Of a stretch of 42,912 nt of DNA, positions 8,113-16,407 are shown in pieces. Location of the stretch: the NCBI RefSeq assembly GCF_018835585.1, contig NZ_JAHGVE010000031.1, forward strand, positions 1 to 42,912, given 5' to 3'. This DNA is from Pelorhabdus rhamnosifermentans (GTDB lineage Bacteria > Bacillota > Negativicutes > UMGS1260). Numbering within the stretch: the stretch's first letter is position 1; the number at the start of each line of letters is the position of its first letter. A program made the position numbers and the translations under genes. Under the pieces are notes generated by a model that saw only the letters and a list, made by a program, of their open reading frames with translations, made no database searches and was not told where the DNA came from.

Positions 8113-9003
8113 GTGACTTTTTCAAAATATGAGATATTCAATACCGTCGTTGAACTTGGCAATTTAACCAGAACTGCCGAAAAACTGAATCTAACACAAT
8201 CCGGTGTAAGCTATGCAATTTCTAGCCTTGAATCGGAATTAGGAATTTCTTTACTCAAAAGAAATCGTTCAGGTATAAGCTTAACAAGCAATGGAGAACG
8301 CATTCTAGTACACATTCAGAGAATTCTAAAAGACAATGAACTTTTACAACAAGAATTAACTGCTATTAAACGCATTAATACCGGTACCATTCGCATAGGA
8401 ACTTTGTCTAGCGTTTCTACGCAATGGCTGCCCGGAATTTTATCATGCTTTCATACAACCTATCCTCTCATTGAAATAAAAACTTACCTAGGCTGCTATG
8501 ATGAAATAAGCACGTGGATATCAAATGGTACGATCGACTTTGGCTTTACTTCATTACCAACTGCTAAACCTTTTGATACGATGCCTTTAAAAAAAGACAA
8601 ATTAGTTGTACTCCTGCCCCCTAACCATCCACTGCAAGATCAAAAGATCATCACCTTTGATCAACTTAGTAACGAACACTTCATTATGCCGCAGTGGGGT
8701 ATAGATGATAATATAAAACGCACTTTAATCGAAAATAAAGTAAAACTAAAAATCAACTATGAATTGATGGAAGAACGAACGATATTAGCCATGGTGCAAA
8801 TGGGATTAGGCATCAGTATTCTTCCTGAATTGATTCTGGTTAATATACCAAATGATATTCACTTAGTAGATTTAGAACAACCAACTTATCGTATCCTAGG
8901 AATCGCAGCTCTTTCTCTAAAAGATAAATCCCCCGCTACAAAGAAATTCATTACATGTATGCGTTCATGGTTACACGATCATGACTTTCTGGATTTTAAA
9001 TAA
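8113..9003 (+). CDS. LysR-family transcriptional regulator
   Basis: About 296 residues. The N-terminal winged helix-turn-helix reads FNTVVELGNLTRTAEKLNLT followed by QSGVSYAISSLE, and the C-terminal part is the periplasmic-binding-like effector domain. GTG at 8113 is preferred to ATG at 8098: GGAG lies 9 bases before the GTG, nothing resembling a ribosome site precedes the ATG, and the family usually begins close to this point. It is divergent from the porin/peptide operon and its 5' side faces promoter block B, so it is the obvious candidate regulator of the proline-peptide genes. The effector, perhaps proline or a peptide, is unknown. Confidence 0.9.
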   Translation: MTFSKYEIFNTVVELGNLTRTAEKLNLTQSGVSYAISSLESELGISLLKRNRSGISLTSNGERILVHIQRILKDNELLQQELTAIKRINTGTIRIGTLSSVSTQWLPGILSCFHTTYPLIEIKTYLGCYDEISTWISNGTIDFGFTSLPTAKPFDTMPLKKDKLVVLLPPNHPLQDQKIITFDQLSNEHFIMPQWGIDDNIKRTLIENKVKLKINYELMEERTILAMVQMGLGISILPELILVNIPNDIHLVDLEQPTYRILGIAALSLKDKSPATKKFITCMRSWLHDHDFLDFK

Positions 9004-9050
9004 TCACTTTGATAGACTCCATTCAACTACCGATCCATCGCATCCACATA

Positions 9051-9097
9051 AAAAGCAGCCCATTACTTACTCAAACCGTAAGTAATGGGCTGCTTTT
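9051..9097. terminator. Strong bidirectional terminator
   Basis: Perfect 20-bp stem (9051-9070 with 9078-9097), 7-base loop, A-run before and T-run after. It ends both the plus-strand lysR gene and the minus-strand small ORF at 9118. Confidence 0.9.
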
Positions 9098-9117
9098 TAT
9101 TAACTATAACAGAATTC

Positions 9118-9270
9118 CTACTTCATCACTGCTCCGCTCAATTGATTACTATATTCATCAACTAATTGACGAAGCTCAATTATCTTTTCCGCAAGATAAT
9201 CGTCCCAATCTGCAGTTGTGCGACGTGGTACTGTAGAAACCTGAACTTTTATCTGTTCTTGATTGCCCAC
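9118..9270 (-). CDS. Small hypothetical protein, 50 residues
   Basis: GTG at 9270 with GGGGGG 8 bases upstream opens an ORF of 50 codons ending TAG at 9118. The product starts MGNQEQIKVQVSTVP, then a charged helix-prone part (DWDDYLAEKIIELRQLVDEY), and ends SGAVMK. There is no signal peptide, membrane helix or cysteine. It stands alone between the lysR terminator and comB, which argues for a genuine short gene rather than a fragment. I do not recognise a family. Confidence 0.6.
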   Translation of the reverse strand: MGNQEQIKVQVSTVPRRTTADWDDYLAEKIIELRQLVDEYSNQLSGAVMK

Positions 9271-9408
9271 CTTAATATCCCCCCGCTAAAATAAGATATC
9301 CTCTACAAGATTACTTTAAACCTTATATCGGGGGAAAACAATGGGATTTCCTTAAGAATTCTGTATACTTGATTTACTACAAACTGTATATACTTATACT
9401 TTACTCAA

Positions 9409-10128
9409 TTATTCGGTAAGAACAATACGATGGTCCTTATACGCCGGTACTACGTTCACAATATTTTTTCGCAAACAATATTCCACTTCTGATTCTTTAG
9501 CGAGTTCCACTAAACGCTGACCATTCCTGCTTTGAATCGCCACGTCCACTACATGATCTTTAGCTGCTTGATACATAACCCAGGCACCACGTGCTGAATC
9601 ATTCAATTCAACCTTATGTTGGCCCGAACTCGACAAAATTTCAACAAGCAAACCCGCGCAAAGACTATCTTCCAATGAAAAGGTATGGTCTGTACCTGCA
9701 CAGACAATAAGAATATTTTTTCCATAAGCTTGTGCCTTCCGGCAAACAGCCTCGGCATTATTAAACGAACCAATCAACGTGTAAAATGCCCCAGTCGCGG
9801 CGTGAATCGCAATCGTTCCATTTGTTGTCGTCATAACAATTTGCTGATTTTTAACCTTATCTGAAGAAAATTCAAAAGGCGAATTACCAAAATCAAACCC
9901 ATCAATTTTAATTGACTTTCTCTCGCCTGCCATAAGTACAGTACCAAGTTTTTTAGCAGCTTCGTGCGCCTTTTCCAGTGATACAACTGGAATAATGGCT
10001 TCGCATCCGTTCGCCATGGCCGTTACAATACTTGTTGTTGCACGGAATATATCCAATACAATACATACCGTACCAGAAAGATCCCCCTGTGTAATGTCTT
10101 TTGGTAAAAAAGCTACGTCAACTTTCAT
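9409..10128 (-). CDS. comB: 2-phosphosulfolactate phosphatase family protein (ComB)
   Basis: 239 residues with the ComB hallmarks VLDIFRATTSIVTAMANG, MAGERKSIKIDGFDFGNSP, MTTTNGTIAI and VCAGTDHTFSLEDSLCAG. The characterised archaeal enzyme hydrolyses 2-phosphosulfolactate to sulfolactate in coenzyme M synthesis, with Mg2+. Bacterial homologues may make sulfolactate or act on another phosphate ester. ATG at 10128 has GGGAG 8 bases upstream. It is monocistronic here, with no other coenzyme M gene in view, so the physiological substrate is open. Confidence 0.88.
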   Translation of the reverse strand: MKVDVAFLPKDITQGDLSGTVCIVLDIFRATTSIVTAMANGCEAIIPVVSLEKAHEAAKKLGTVLMAGERKSIKIDGFDFGNSPFEFSSDKVKNQQIVMTTTNGTIAIHAATGAFYTLIGSFNNAEAVCRKAQAYGKNILIVCAGTDHTFSLEDSLCAGLLVEILSSSGQHKVELNDSARGAWVMYQAAKDHVVDVAIQSRNGQRLVELAKESEVEYCLRKNIVNVVPAYKDHRIVLTE

Positions 10129-10149
10129 CCTAAACAGCTCCCATTTTTA

Positions 10150-10428
10150 CTAAAACTCTTCTTCAATCAGTGAGCTAGGTGTAGCAAGCAGCCCCTATTG
10201 AAGAGCATAAGCGACTAAACCACTTTTTTTGGAAATATTGAGTTTATCCATAACTCTTGACTTATAGGTTTCAACAGTCTTTACACTAATAGAAAGCTCT
10301 TCGGCAATCTCTGTTAAGGAATAGCCATAAACAATCCGCTTGAGTACCTCGCGCTCCCGTAAGCTGAGAAGAACATGAGGATCTTTCTCATCCCCTACTA
10401 CTGTATCTTTTTTCAACAAAAAATTCAA
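10150..10428 (-). pseudogene. Remnant of a NarL/LuxR-type response regulator (DNA-binding domain only)
   Basis: From a TTG at 10428 the frame encodes a LuxR-type helix-turn-helix: LSLREREVLKRIVYGYS, EIAEELSISVKTVETYKSRV, MDKLNISKKSGLVAYALQ. An in-frame TAG then interrupts the usual C-terminal ALxxGL motif. Reading past it restores GLLATPSSLIEEEF and a stop at 10150. Upstream the frame is closed by TGA (10455) after only nine codons, so no receiver domain remains. No good ribosome site precedes the TTG. Both ends look decayed. A 77-residue GerE-like protein is the alternative, but the nonsense codon inside a conserved motif favours a pseudogene. Confidence 0.65.
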
Positions 10429-10585
10429 TAGTGCCTGTGAATCTTGAGAACATCAGTAATTTTTAGACAAATCACTGCCGCTAATAAGCAGTGTTACAAC
10501 CATTAGAGATGAATTTTCTGCATCATTAAATTTCTCATATGTTCTTCCGTCATCCCCACCTGCGCATAACAACAAAATAACAAGC

Positions 10586-10624
10586 GCTGTGCCGAAACAT
10601 TTTGTTTCAGCATGGCCTTTTTTG
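10586..10624 (+). terminator. Orphan plus-strand terminator
   Basis: Arms 10586-10599 and 10603-10616 pair over 14 positions, with three non-Watson-Crick positions and a TTT loop, followed by CTTTTTTG. It lies upstream of the promoter of the two-component operon, and no plus-strand gene precedes it. It could end a small RNA or be left from a lost gene. Confidence 0.55.
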
Positions 10625-10656
10625 TTTATGATACAACCGCCTACATGGATAAGTTA

Positions 10657-10685
10657 TTGACTTCTTCCTCGATACTCTTTATGCT
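10657..10685 (+). promoter_or_regulatory. Sigma-A promoter of the two-component operon
   Basis: TTGACT (10657-10662), 17-base spacer, TATGCT (10680-10685), about 45 bases before the response-regulator ATG. Confidence 0.6.
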
Positions 10686-10731
10686 AAAAGTGAATAAATT
10701 ACCATTTTTCCGATCATGAGGAGATAAAGCG

Positions 10732-11397
10732 ATGAATAAAACCATATTAATAGTAGATGATGAACTACGAATAAGAAAACTTGTTGCTGATTTTTTGATT
10801 CGCGAAGATTATAACATACTCGAAGCAGATAATGGGCGTCTAGCTTTAGACATTCTATTCGACCATAAGGTGGATCTCGTTATTTTAGATGTCATGCTAC
10901 CAGAACAAAACGGCTGGACCGTATGCAAAGAGATCCGAAAAAAAAGCAATATTCCCGTAATCATGCTTACCGCAAAAGGTGAAGAAGTAGATCAGCTGCT
11001 TGCCTTCGAAATTGGCGCTGATGAATATGTCACAAAACCATTTAGTCCGAAAATCCTGACAGCACGCGTAACCGCACTATTTCGCCGCATGGAAGGAGAT
11101 AAGAAAAATATTGATGAGGGATTAGCCATTGATACAGAAGCCCGACAAGTCTTACTCAATGAACATTCCCTCCATTTAAGTCCCACCGAATATGAACTGT
11201 TTAACTACCTAATTGAAAATAAAGGGAAAGCCTTAAGTCGTGAACAAATTCTCAATCATGTCTGGAACTATGACTACTTTGGCGACCTTCGAACAGTTGA
11301 TACTCATATCAACCGGCTCAGAACCAAGTTAGGAACCAAAAGTACCTTAATTCAAACACTGAGAGGCTACGGCTACAAATTTGAGGCAACTAAATGA
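10732..11397 (+). CDS. OmpR/PhoB-family response regulator
   Basis: 221 residues. The receiver domain has phospho-acceptor D53 (VILDVMLP), T80 (IMLTAKG) and K102 (VTKPFSP). The C-terminal winged helix carries LSPTEYELFNYLIENKGKA and TVDTHINRLRTKLG. GAGGAG lies about 7 bases before the ATG. The stop overlaps the start of the histidine-kinase gene (ATGA), so the pair is translated together. The promoter at 10657 drives both. Targets are unknown. Confidence 0.95.
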   Translation: MNKTILIVDDELRIRKLVADFLIREDYNILEADNGRLALDILFDHKVDLVILDVMLPEQNGWTVCKEIRKKSNIPVIMLTAKGEEVDQLLAFEIGADEYVTKPFSPKILTARVTALFRRMEGDKKNIDEGLAIDTEARQVLLNEHSLHLSPTEYELFNYLIENKGKALSREQILNHVWNYDYFGDLRTVDTHINRLRTKLGTKSTLIQTLRGYGYKFEATK

Positions 11398-12866
11398 CCC
11401 TATCTATTCGAACCAAACTCTTTATGATCTTAAGCGGATTTTTACTGTTTTTCATCCTTCTATCTCTTGGTCTCACCCATCTTGGGTTAGAAAAAGTTTA
11501 CATGTGGCAAAAAAAAGCAATGCTCATTGAGAGTATTCAGGCACTTGATGACATCTATCAGGGAAATCCTAACCAAATCGCCCTGGAATTAGAACGAACA
11601 GCAAATACTCTAGGAGCAGGCATCATTATTTTTGACAAAAATGGCTCCATCAAATATCGCCCCTTCGGTCCACCAATCGATCATTCTGTACCCGATTTTC
11701 CGGCACCACCACCACCACCCCTGCCACCCATCATTATCACTCATGAAACCATTAGTAATCACACAGTTCTTGAAAAACAGTATGACCAAGTATTAAAGAT
11801 CAACTTTATGGTCATTCAGCAGCAACTCAACAATGGCGACAACTTAATAATACGACAGCCTCTAGCTCCCGTATCAGAGAGTGCCACCGTCGCGACCCAA
11901 TTTATGTTATTCACAGGATTGCTGTCTATTGTAATCGGATGCAGCTGGGCCTTCTTTTTCGCGAAAAAATTTACCCTCCCCATCCTCGAACTCAGCCAGC
12001 TAGCTCAACGCATGGCTCAGCTTGATTTTACACAAAAATGGACGAAAAAACGTGATGATGAAATTGGTTTGCTTGGCAAAAGCATCAACCATTTATCAGA
12101 CCACCTTGATACAGCCATAACAGAGCTTAACCAAAAAAATAAAAGCCTGATGGCTGATGTAGAAAAAGAACGTGAACTGGACAAAATGCGCAAAGAATTT
12201 GTATCCAATGTTTCTCACGAACTCAAGACTCCCCTCTCACTCATTCTGGGTTATGCAGAAGGCCTCAAAGAAAATGTGGCAAATGATGAAGAAAACAAAA
12301 ACTATTACTGTTCTGTCATTATGGATGAAGCAGAAAAAATGAATAAATTAGTAAGAGACCTGCTTAATCTATCGCAATTTGAATCAGGCCTCTTTCAACT
12401 GACAAGAACAAATTTTGACCTTTCTCTACTACTCAATCGCATCGTACAAAAATACCAAAACGTGCTCACTGAAAAAAACATGGCTCTCGAAAAAAAATTT
12501 CCCGAAAATTGCTTGGTTAATGGCGATATGTTACGCATTGAACAAGTATTGCTCAATTTTTTAAATAACGCCATCATTCATACTGAATTCACCAATACCA
12601 TCAAATTATTTGTGAAAGATAAAGGTCCTCACTTCCGAGTATTTGTATACAACTCTGGACGTCCCATCCCCGAAGAAAGTCTCGAAAAAATTTGGATAAG
12701 CTTTTATAAAATTGATAAAGCCCGTACAAGAGAACAAAGTGGCTACGGTTTAGGTCTATCCATTGTACGAGCCATTCAAGAACTACACGGAAATAGCTAT
12801 GGCGTACGGAATCTCCCCCATGGCGTCCTCTTCTGGTGTGACATGGATAAATCTGCAAATAAATAA
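11394..12866 (+). CDS. Membrane sensor histidine kinase with polyproline sensor segment
   Basis: 490 residues. TM1 is about 8-30, an extracytoplasmic sensor about 31-165, TM2 about 168-190, then HAMP. HisKA has phospho-acceptor H275 (SNVSHELKTPLSL), and the ATPase domain has NFLNNAIIHTE and GYGLGLSIVRAI. The sensor holds a proline run near residues 102-112 (FPAPPPPPLPP), which is unusual and should slow ribosomes without EF-P. It overlaps the response-regulator gene by four bases and is followed directly by a terminator. The sensed signal is unknown. The sensor matches no domain I can name. Confidence 0.93.
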   Translation: MTLSIRTKLFMILSGFLLFFILLSLGLTHLGLEKVYMWQKKAMLIESIQALDDIYQGNPNQIALELERTANTLGAGIIIFDKNGSIKYRPFGPPIDHSVPDFPAPPPPPLPPIIITHETISNHTVLEKQYDQVLKINFMVIQQQLNNGDNLIIRQPLAPVSESATVATQFMLFTGLLSIVIGCSWAFFFAKKFTLPILELSQLAQRMAQLDFTQKWTKKRDDEIGLLGKSINHLSDHLDTAITELNQKNKSLMADVEKERELDKMRKEFVSNVSHELKTPLSLILGYAEGLKENVANDEENKNYYCSVIMDEAEKMNKLVRDLLNLSQFESGLFQLTRTNFDLSLLLNRIVQKYQNVLTEKNMALEKKFPENCLVNGDMLRIEQVLLNFLNNAIIHTEFTNTIKLFVKDKGPHFRVFVYNSGRPIPEESLEKIWISFYKIDKARTREQSGYGLGLSIVRAIQELHGNSYGVRNLPHGVLFWCDMDKSANK

Positions 12867-12903
12867 GCTGTGATGAAATATTCATTTCACCACAGCCTTT
12901 TTA
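12867..12903. terminator. Terminator between histidine kinase and glycan operon
   Basis: Arms 12867-12879 and 12884-12896 pair over 13 bases with one mismatch around ATTC, followed by CTTTTT on the plus strand. It begins at the base after the kinase stop and could also serve the convergent operon ending at 12911. Confidence 0.85.
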
Positions 12904-12910
12904 ATTGCTT

Positions 12911-13951
12911 TTAAAAAACATTACTCGTGCATTTCTCCAAAGCCAAACGGGCAATCCAATAACCAACAATGCTTTCTGCACCTTCGTTTCTGTTTACGCC
13001 ATGTGGCGTAATACCATCATAACACCCGCCTGTCTCAACATCAATCAGACTTTCCTTACAAATATTATCACCTAAGTACCAGGCAAAACTCCGTTTCGCT
13101 AACTTCAGCATTTTCTTGTCATCCGTAACTTTATAGGCAGCCAAATGAGCCAGTGTCGACATAGATGCCTCAACAGGCTGCTGATCATATACTGCCGGTT
13201 CCATTGAACCTCGCGTCCACCATCCACTACACCCGACGGGACAAAAAAAGTCATTACGAAACACCGTATGGTCCAAAAATGCCAAACTTTGCTGTGCAAT
13301 AGAAAGAAACCGTTCTTGACCGCTCTTTTCATATGCTGCAAACATAGCCCAAGGCAATACCGCATTATCATAAGTTAGATTGCCCTCAAACCACTGCCAA
13401 TTTGTTTCCTTAGAATACTGAACAAAATGGTCAGCAAGTGAATCAGCAAGCTTCATAATAAAATTTTTGGATTTTTCCTCATCAATCAAGCTCAAACCAA
13501 TCAATGCATAAGCTTGTCCTCGCAACCATGTCAACGACGAAACTTGGTCAAGCGCACAATCAATGGCAACAGTACAAACCCCTTTTATACCCTCAGGTAG
13601 GACTGACGAAGCGAATGTATAAGCTAAAGCCCACAGGCAACGACCAAAACAATCTTCTGAACCTACGATTTCTGTAAATTGCCTGTTATAAGTCATAAAA
13701 TTTTTAAATCGCCCATCTACGTTCTGAGCATATAACACAAATGCCAAATAACGATATACTAAAGTTAAATAACGAGGACGTTTTGTTCTTTCATAAAGCA
13801 TAACCGCCATAATTAAAGCACGGGCATTATCGTCAGTTGTGTATCCTTTATCTAAATTAGGAACACTAAATTGTGCGTGCTGGAACATCCCTGTATCATC
13901 AGTCAAATGAAAAATATGCCTGTCATCCAACGCTTCTTTAATTTTAGACAT
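12911..13951 (-). CDS. Alpha/alpha-barrel glycosidase-like protein in GT4-GH130 cassette
   Basis: About 346 residues with the repeated aromatic-rich helices of an (alpha/alpha)6 toroid, including GYTTDDNARALIMAV, WLRGQAYALIGLSL, NWQWFEGNLTYDNA and CYDGITPHGVNRNEGAES. Acidic residues in DDNAR and NEGAES are candidate catalytic or binding residues. No GH family is assigned with certainty. ATG at 13951 overlaps the stop of the glycosyltransferase gene (TGATG), preferred to the TTG three bases upstream. It is the last gene of a three-gene operon with GT4 and GH130 proteins, suggesting a role in trimming or sensing the glycan they make or degrade. There is no signal peptide, so it is cytosolic. 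Confidence 0.75.
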   Translation of the reverse strand: MSKIKEALDDRHIFHLTDDTGMFQHAQFSVPNLDKGYTTDDNARALIMAVMLYERTKRPRYLTLVYRYLAFVLYAQNVDGRFKNFMTYNRQFTEIVGSEDCFGRCLWALAYTFASSVLPEGIKGVCTVAIDCALDQVSSLTWLRGQAYALIGLSLIDEEKSKNFIMKLADSLADHFVQYSKETNWQWFEGNLTYDNAVLPWAMFAAYEKSGQERFLSIAQQSLAFLDHTVFRNDFFCPVGCSGWWTRGSMEPAVYDQQPVEASMSTLAHLAAYKVTDDKKMLKLAKRSFAWYLGDNICKESLIDVETGGCYDGITPHGVNRNEGAESIVGYWIARLALEKCTSNVF

Positions 13952-15204
13952 CAATACACACTAATTCCCTTTCGCCTTGTGATAGGCTTTGCTGCCGAAA
14001 TCGGACGATGCAGTGACCGAATCAATTGAATTACATCCTCCGATGGTTGAGCCTTCTTATGGGCATCAACGACCTTTATACCAAGCTGAACGTAACGATC
14101 CGCTACATTCACCCACTTCATCGTCTGACCAACATACATGGTTTTCCTTTCCATCTCTTGTTTTTGTAAAGGGTTTTCCATTACCGTCCGAATACAAGAG
14201 GCGATAGAAGAAGCATCTCGAAATTGAGCAAGCAAGCCACGACCGCCATCCAGCATTTCTTGTGCATAACGATAGGGAGTAGATATAATCACCCGACCGC
14301 ACCCCATTGCATAGGCAAGCGTCCCGCTGACTGCCTGCTCTTTAGATAAATAGGGTGTCAAATACATATCCGAAAGTTGTAAGTAAGTCATTACTTCTTT
14401 CTTCGTCAGATACTGATCAATAAACTTAACATGTTCTTTAACTCCCAGTCGCTTAGCTAAATCCATCAGACTCTGCCGATAACTCTCTCCCATTCTGGCC
14501 TTCACACAAGGATGCGTTTTACCTAAAATAAGATAAACGAAGTCATCATGATCTGCAATCACTTTCGAAGCGGCTTCAATCCCGTATTCCAGTCCTTTGG
14601 CCGGACTAAGCAATCCGAAACTGCTCATAACCTGCTTGTTTTGCAAACCGTAATCATTTTTTAGCTTTTCCCGTGATTTCATAGACAAGTTGGGAACACC
14701 ATGTGGAATAAAAGTAATTTTTCCCGACGGAATCCCATAAGTATCGCTCAAGATCGGTATCGAGCTTTCCGCCATCGTCACTACTTGAGCACTTAACCGG
14801 CCCAATTCCCCCAAAACAATGCGTTGCTGCGCTGACGGATTTAACAATACCGTATGCGTTGTAACAATAAAAGGAATCGTCAATCCCCTCGCCAAATACA
14901 AAATATAGGCACCACAGTCCCCGCCATAAATCCCATATTCATGCTCAATAACCAGCAAATCTACATGTTTATTCGCCCAGTCAGCCGTCTGTAAATAACT
15001 CTCACGATCATGTTGACTCAGTTTATATTCCACAAGCGAATCACTGTATTCTTCATCATTCGTTACGGCAATTACACTCGGTTGGATTCCTGGCGATTTA
15101 CTGATGCTTTTCACCAAATCTTCTGTAAAAGTCGCCAGCCCACACTCGCGAGGTGGATAGGTACTTAAAAAAGCAATCTTACTTATTCCATTGATAGCAG
15201 CCAT
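13951..15204 (-). CDS. Family 4 glycosyltransferase in GH130 cassette
   Basis: GT-B fold retaining glycosyltransferase, about 417 residues. The N-terminal motif is STYPPRECGLATFTEDLV. The C-terminal half has FGLLSPAKGLEYGIEA, a donor-site region with LTPYLSKEQAVSGTLAYAMG, and CGRVIISTPYRYAQEML. These resemble GT4 mannosyl/glucosyltransferases encoded beside GH130 enzymes. ATG at 15204 is preferred to GTG at 15210 because AAGGAG lies 9 bases before the ATG but only 3 before the GTG. It is 53 bases downstream of the GH130 gene and overlaps the next gene. The acceptor and sugar are not readable from sequence. Beta- or alpha-mannosyl transfer is suggested only by the neighbour. Confidence 0.85.
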   Translation of the reverse strand: MAAINGISKIAFLSTYPPRECGLATFTEDLVKSISKSPGIQPSVIAVTNDEEYSDSLVEYKLSQHDRESYLQTADWANKHVDLLVIEHEYGIYGGDCGAYILYLARGLTIPFIVTTHTVLLNPSAQQRIVLGELGRLSAQVVTMAESSIPILSDTYGIPSGKITFIPHGVPNLSMKSREKLKNDYGLQNKQVMSSFGLLSPAKGLEYGIEAASKVIADHDDFVYLILGKTHPCVKARMGESYRQSLMDLAKRLGVKEHVKFIDQYLTKKEVMTYLQLSDMYLTPYLSKEQAVSGTLAYAMGCGRVIISTPYRYAQEMLDGGRGLLAQFRDASSIASCIRTVMENPLQKQEMERKTMYVGQTMKWVNVADRYVQLGIKVVDAHKKAQPSEDVIQLIRSLHRPISAAKPITRRKGISVY

Positions 15205-15257
15205 ATTCACAATCTCCTTTTTTAAAAATTTTGATATTTATAATTAGATTTTTACAA

Positions 15258-16268
15258 TCAATAGAAATCATCATCTTGCGGCGGAACGGGACATTGTTTC
15301 ACATAATCTAATAACTCATTCACCGTAGTTGTTGCCAGAGCAATACAAGTATCCGCTCCCCCATAGTACATCTTCAATACACCTGTCTGTTCATCATGTA
15401 CCCAGCCACAAGGGAAAACGACATCCGCTACATCGCCTAAACGCTCATACCATTCTAAGGGCCCAAAAACCCATTCATCACTGCGATGCAATATTCGATG
15501 CGGATCATCTAAATCAAGCAAGGCGAGCCCCACGCGATAAATAGCCCCAGCCGCTGTCTGACGAACGCCGTGATAAAGCATCAGCCATCCTTCAGCTGTT
15601 TCTAAAGGAGGAGTCGAAAGACCAATTTTTCCACCGTCCCACCAACTGCCACGACGGGCATGCATCAGTACCCGTTGATCGCCCCAATGCAGTAAATCGT
15701 CGGAATAAGACAACCAAATGTGTGCACCAGGTCCATAAGTTGTATTAACAGGCCGATGGATCAGAGCCCATTTACCATTGATTCGGCGCGGGAAAATTGC
15801 AGCATCTTTATCCTCAGCAGGAGTGATAGGCCCCATCCGCTCAAAATTCACAAAATCATCTGTTAAAGCCAAGGATACTAATGGCCCACCACGTGAATAA
15901 GCCGTATATGTAATCGCCCACTTTTTTTTTTCAGCAAGCCAAGAAATACGGGGATCCTCAATTCCCCATAACTCTTCAGGATAATGGTCCGGATCTGATT
16001 CCAACGTTGGCAAAGCATCGATTTTCCAGTTTTTAATCCCATCCTCACTAATTGCCTTCGTAAGATGAGAAAAGCCTCGCCGATCTTCCACACGTGCCAA
16101 CAATAATACTTTGTTTTGAAACAAAGTCGCAGCCGGATTCATCACTGAGTTTGCCGGATAAGGCCAATCCCGGACTGTCAAAATAGGATTATTCTCATAC
16201 CGTGTAAAAAGTTCTTTGAATGTATTATCAACATTTTTTAGCTTCGTTTTAAATTTGCCTTTTTCCAT
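15258..16268 (-). CDS. GH130 family mannoside phosphorylase
   Basis: Five-bladed beta-propeller glycoside phosphorylase of 336 residues. GH130 enzymes phosphorolyse beta-mannosides (for example beta-1,2-mannooligosaccharides or mannosyl-glucose) to mannose 1-phosphate. Visible signatures are NSVMNPAATLF, LLARVEDRRGFSHL, WGIEDPRISW with catalytic Asp105, TYTAYS, DKDAAIFPRRINGKWALIHRP, WWDGGKIGLSTPP and MYYGGADTCIALAT. ATG at 16268 has GGAGGAGG about 9 bases upstream, so the longer in-frame start at 16355 is rejected. It is the first gene of the operon, lying behind a sigma-A promoter and a CIRCE operator, so heat-shock control through HrcA is predicted. Without a signal peptide it works in the cytosol. 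Confidence 0.92.
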   Translation of the reverse strand: MEKGKFKTKLKNVDNTFKELFTRYENNPILTVRDWPYPANSVMNPAATLFQNKVLLLARVEDRRGFSHLTKAISEDGIKNWKIDALPTLESDPDHYPEELWGIEDPRISWLAEKKKWAITYTAYSRGGPLVSLALTDDFVNFERMGPITPAEDKDAAIFPRRINGKWALIHRPVNTTYGPGAHIWLSYSDDLLHWGDQRVLMHARRGSWWDGGKIGLSTPPLETAEGWLMLYHGVRQTAAGAIYRVGLALLDLDDPHRILHRSDEWVFGPLEWYERLGDVADVVFPCGWVHDEQTGVLKMYYGGADTCIALATTTVNELLDYVKQCPVPPQDDDFY

Positions 16269-16369
16269 AAAAAAAAACCTCCTCCGTGGACATTCGGCAC
16301 ATGCCGATGAGTGTGATACATCACATCTAATCTCTGTTATCCCGTAGTGGTTCAATCATAATATTTTTG

Positions 16370-16396
16370 TTAGCAGTCATCATTAGTGAGTGCTAA
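16370..16396 (-). promoter_or_regulatory. CIRCE element (HrcA operator)
   Basis: TTAGCAGTC (16370-16378), nine bases, GAGTGCTAA (16388-16396). The HrcA consensus is TTAGCACTC-N9-GAGTGCTAA, so 17 of 18 arm positions and the spacer length match. Flanking bases extend the dyad by one pair. It begins a few bases after the predicted transcription start of the GH130 operon, the classical repressor position. Confidence 0.88.
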
Positions 16397-16407
16397 CCTA
16401 TAAATAG

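Noticed and set aside
10503-10613. A 36-codon minus-strand ORF (starts MLKQNVSAQR) between the regulator remnant and the response regulator.
   Set aside because: Its ribosome site is poor, it overlaps the plus-strand terminator hairpin, and no family is recognisable.
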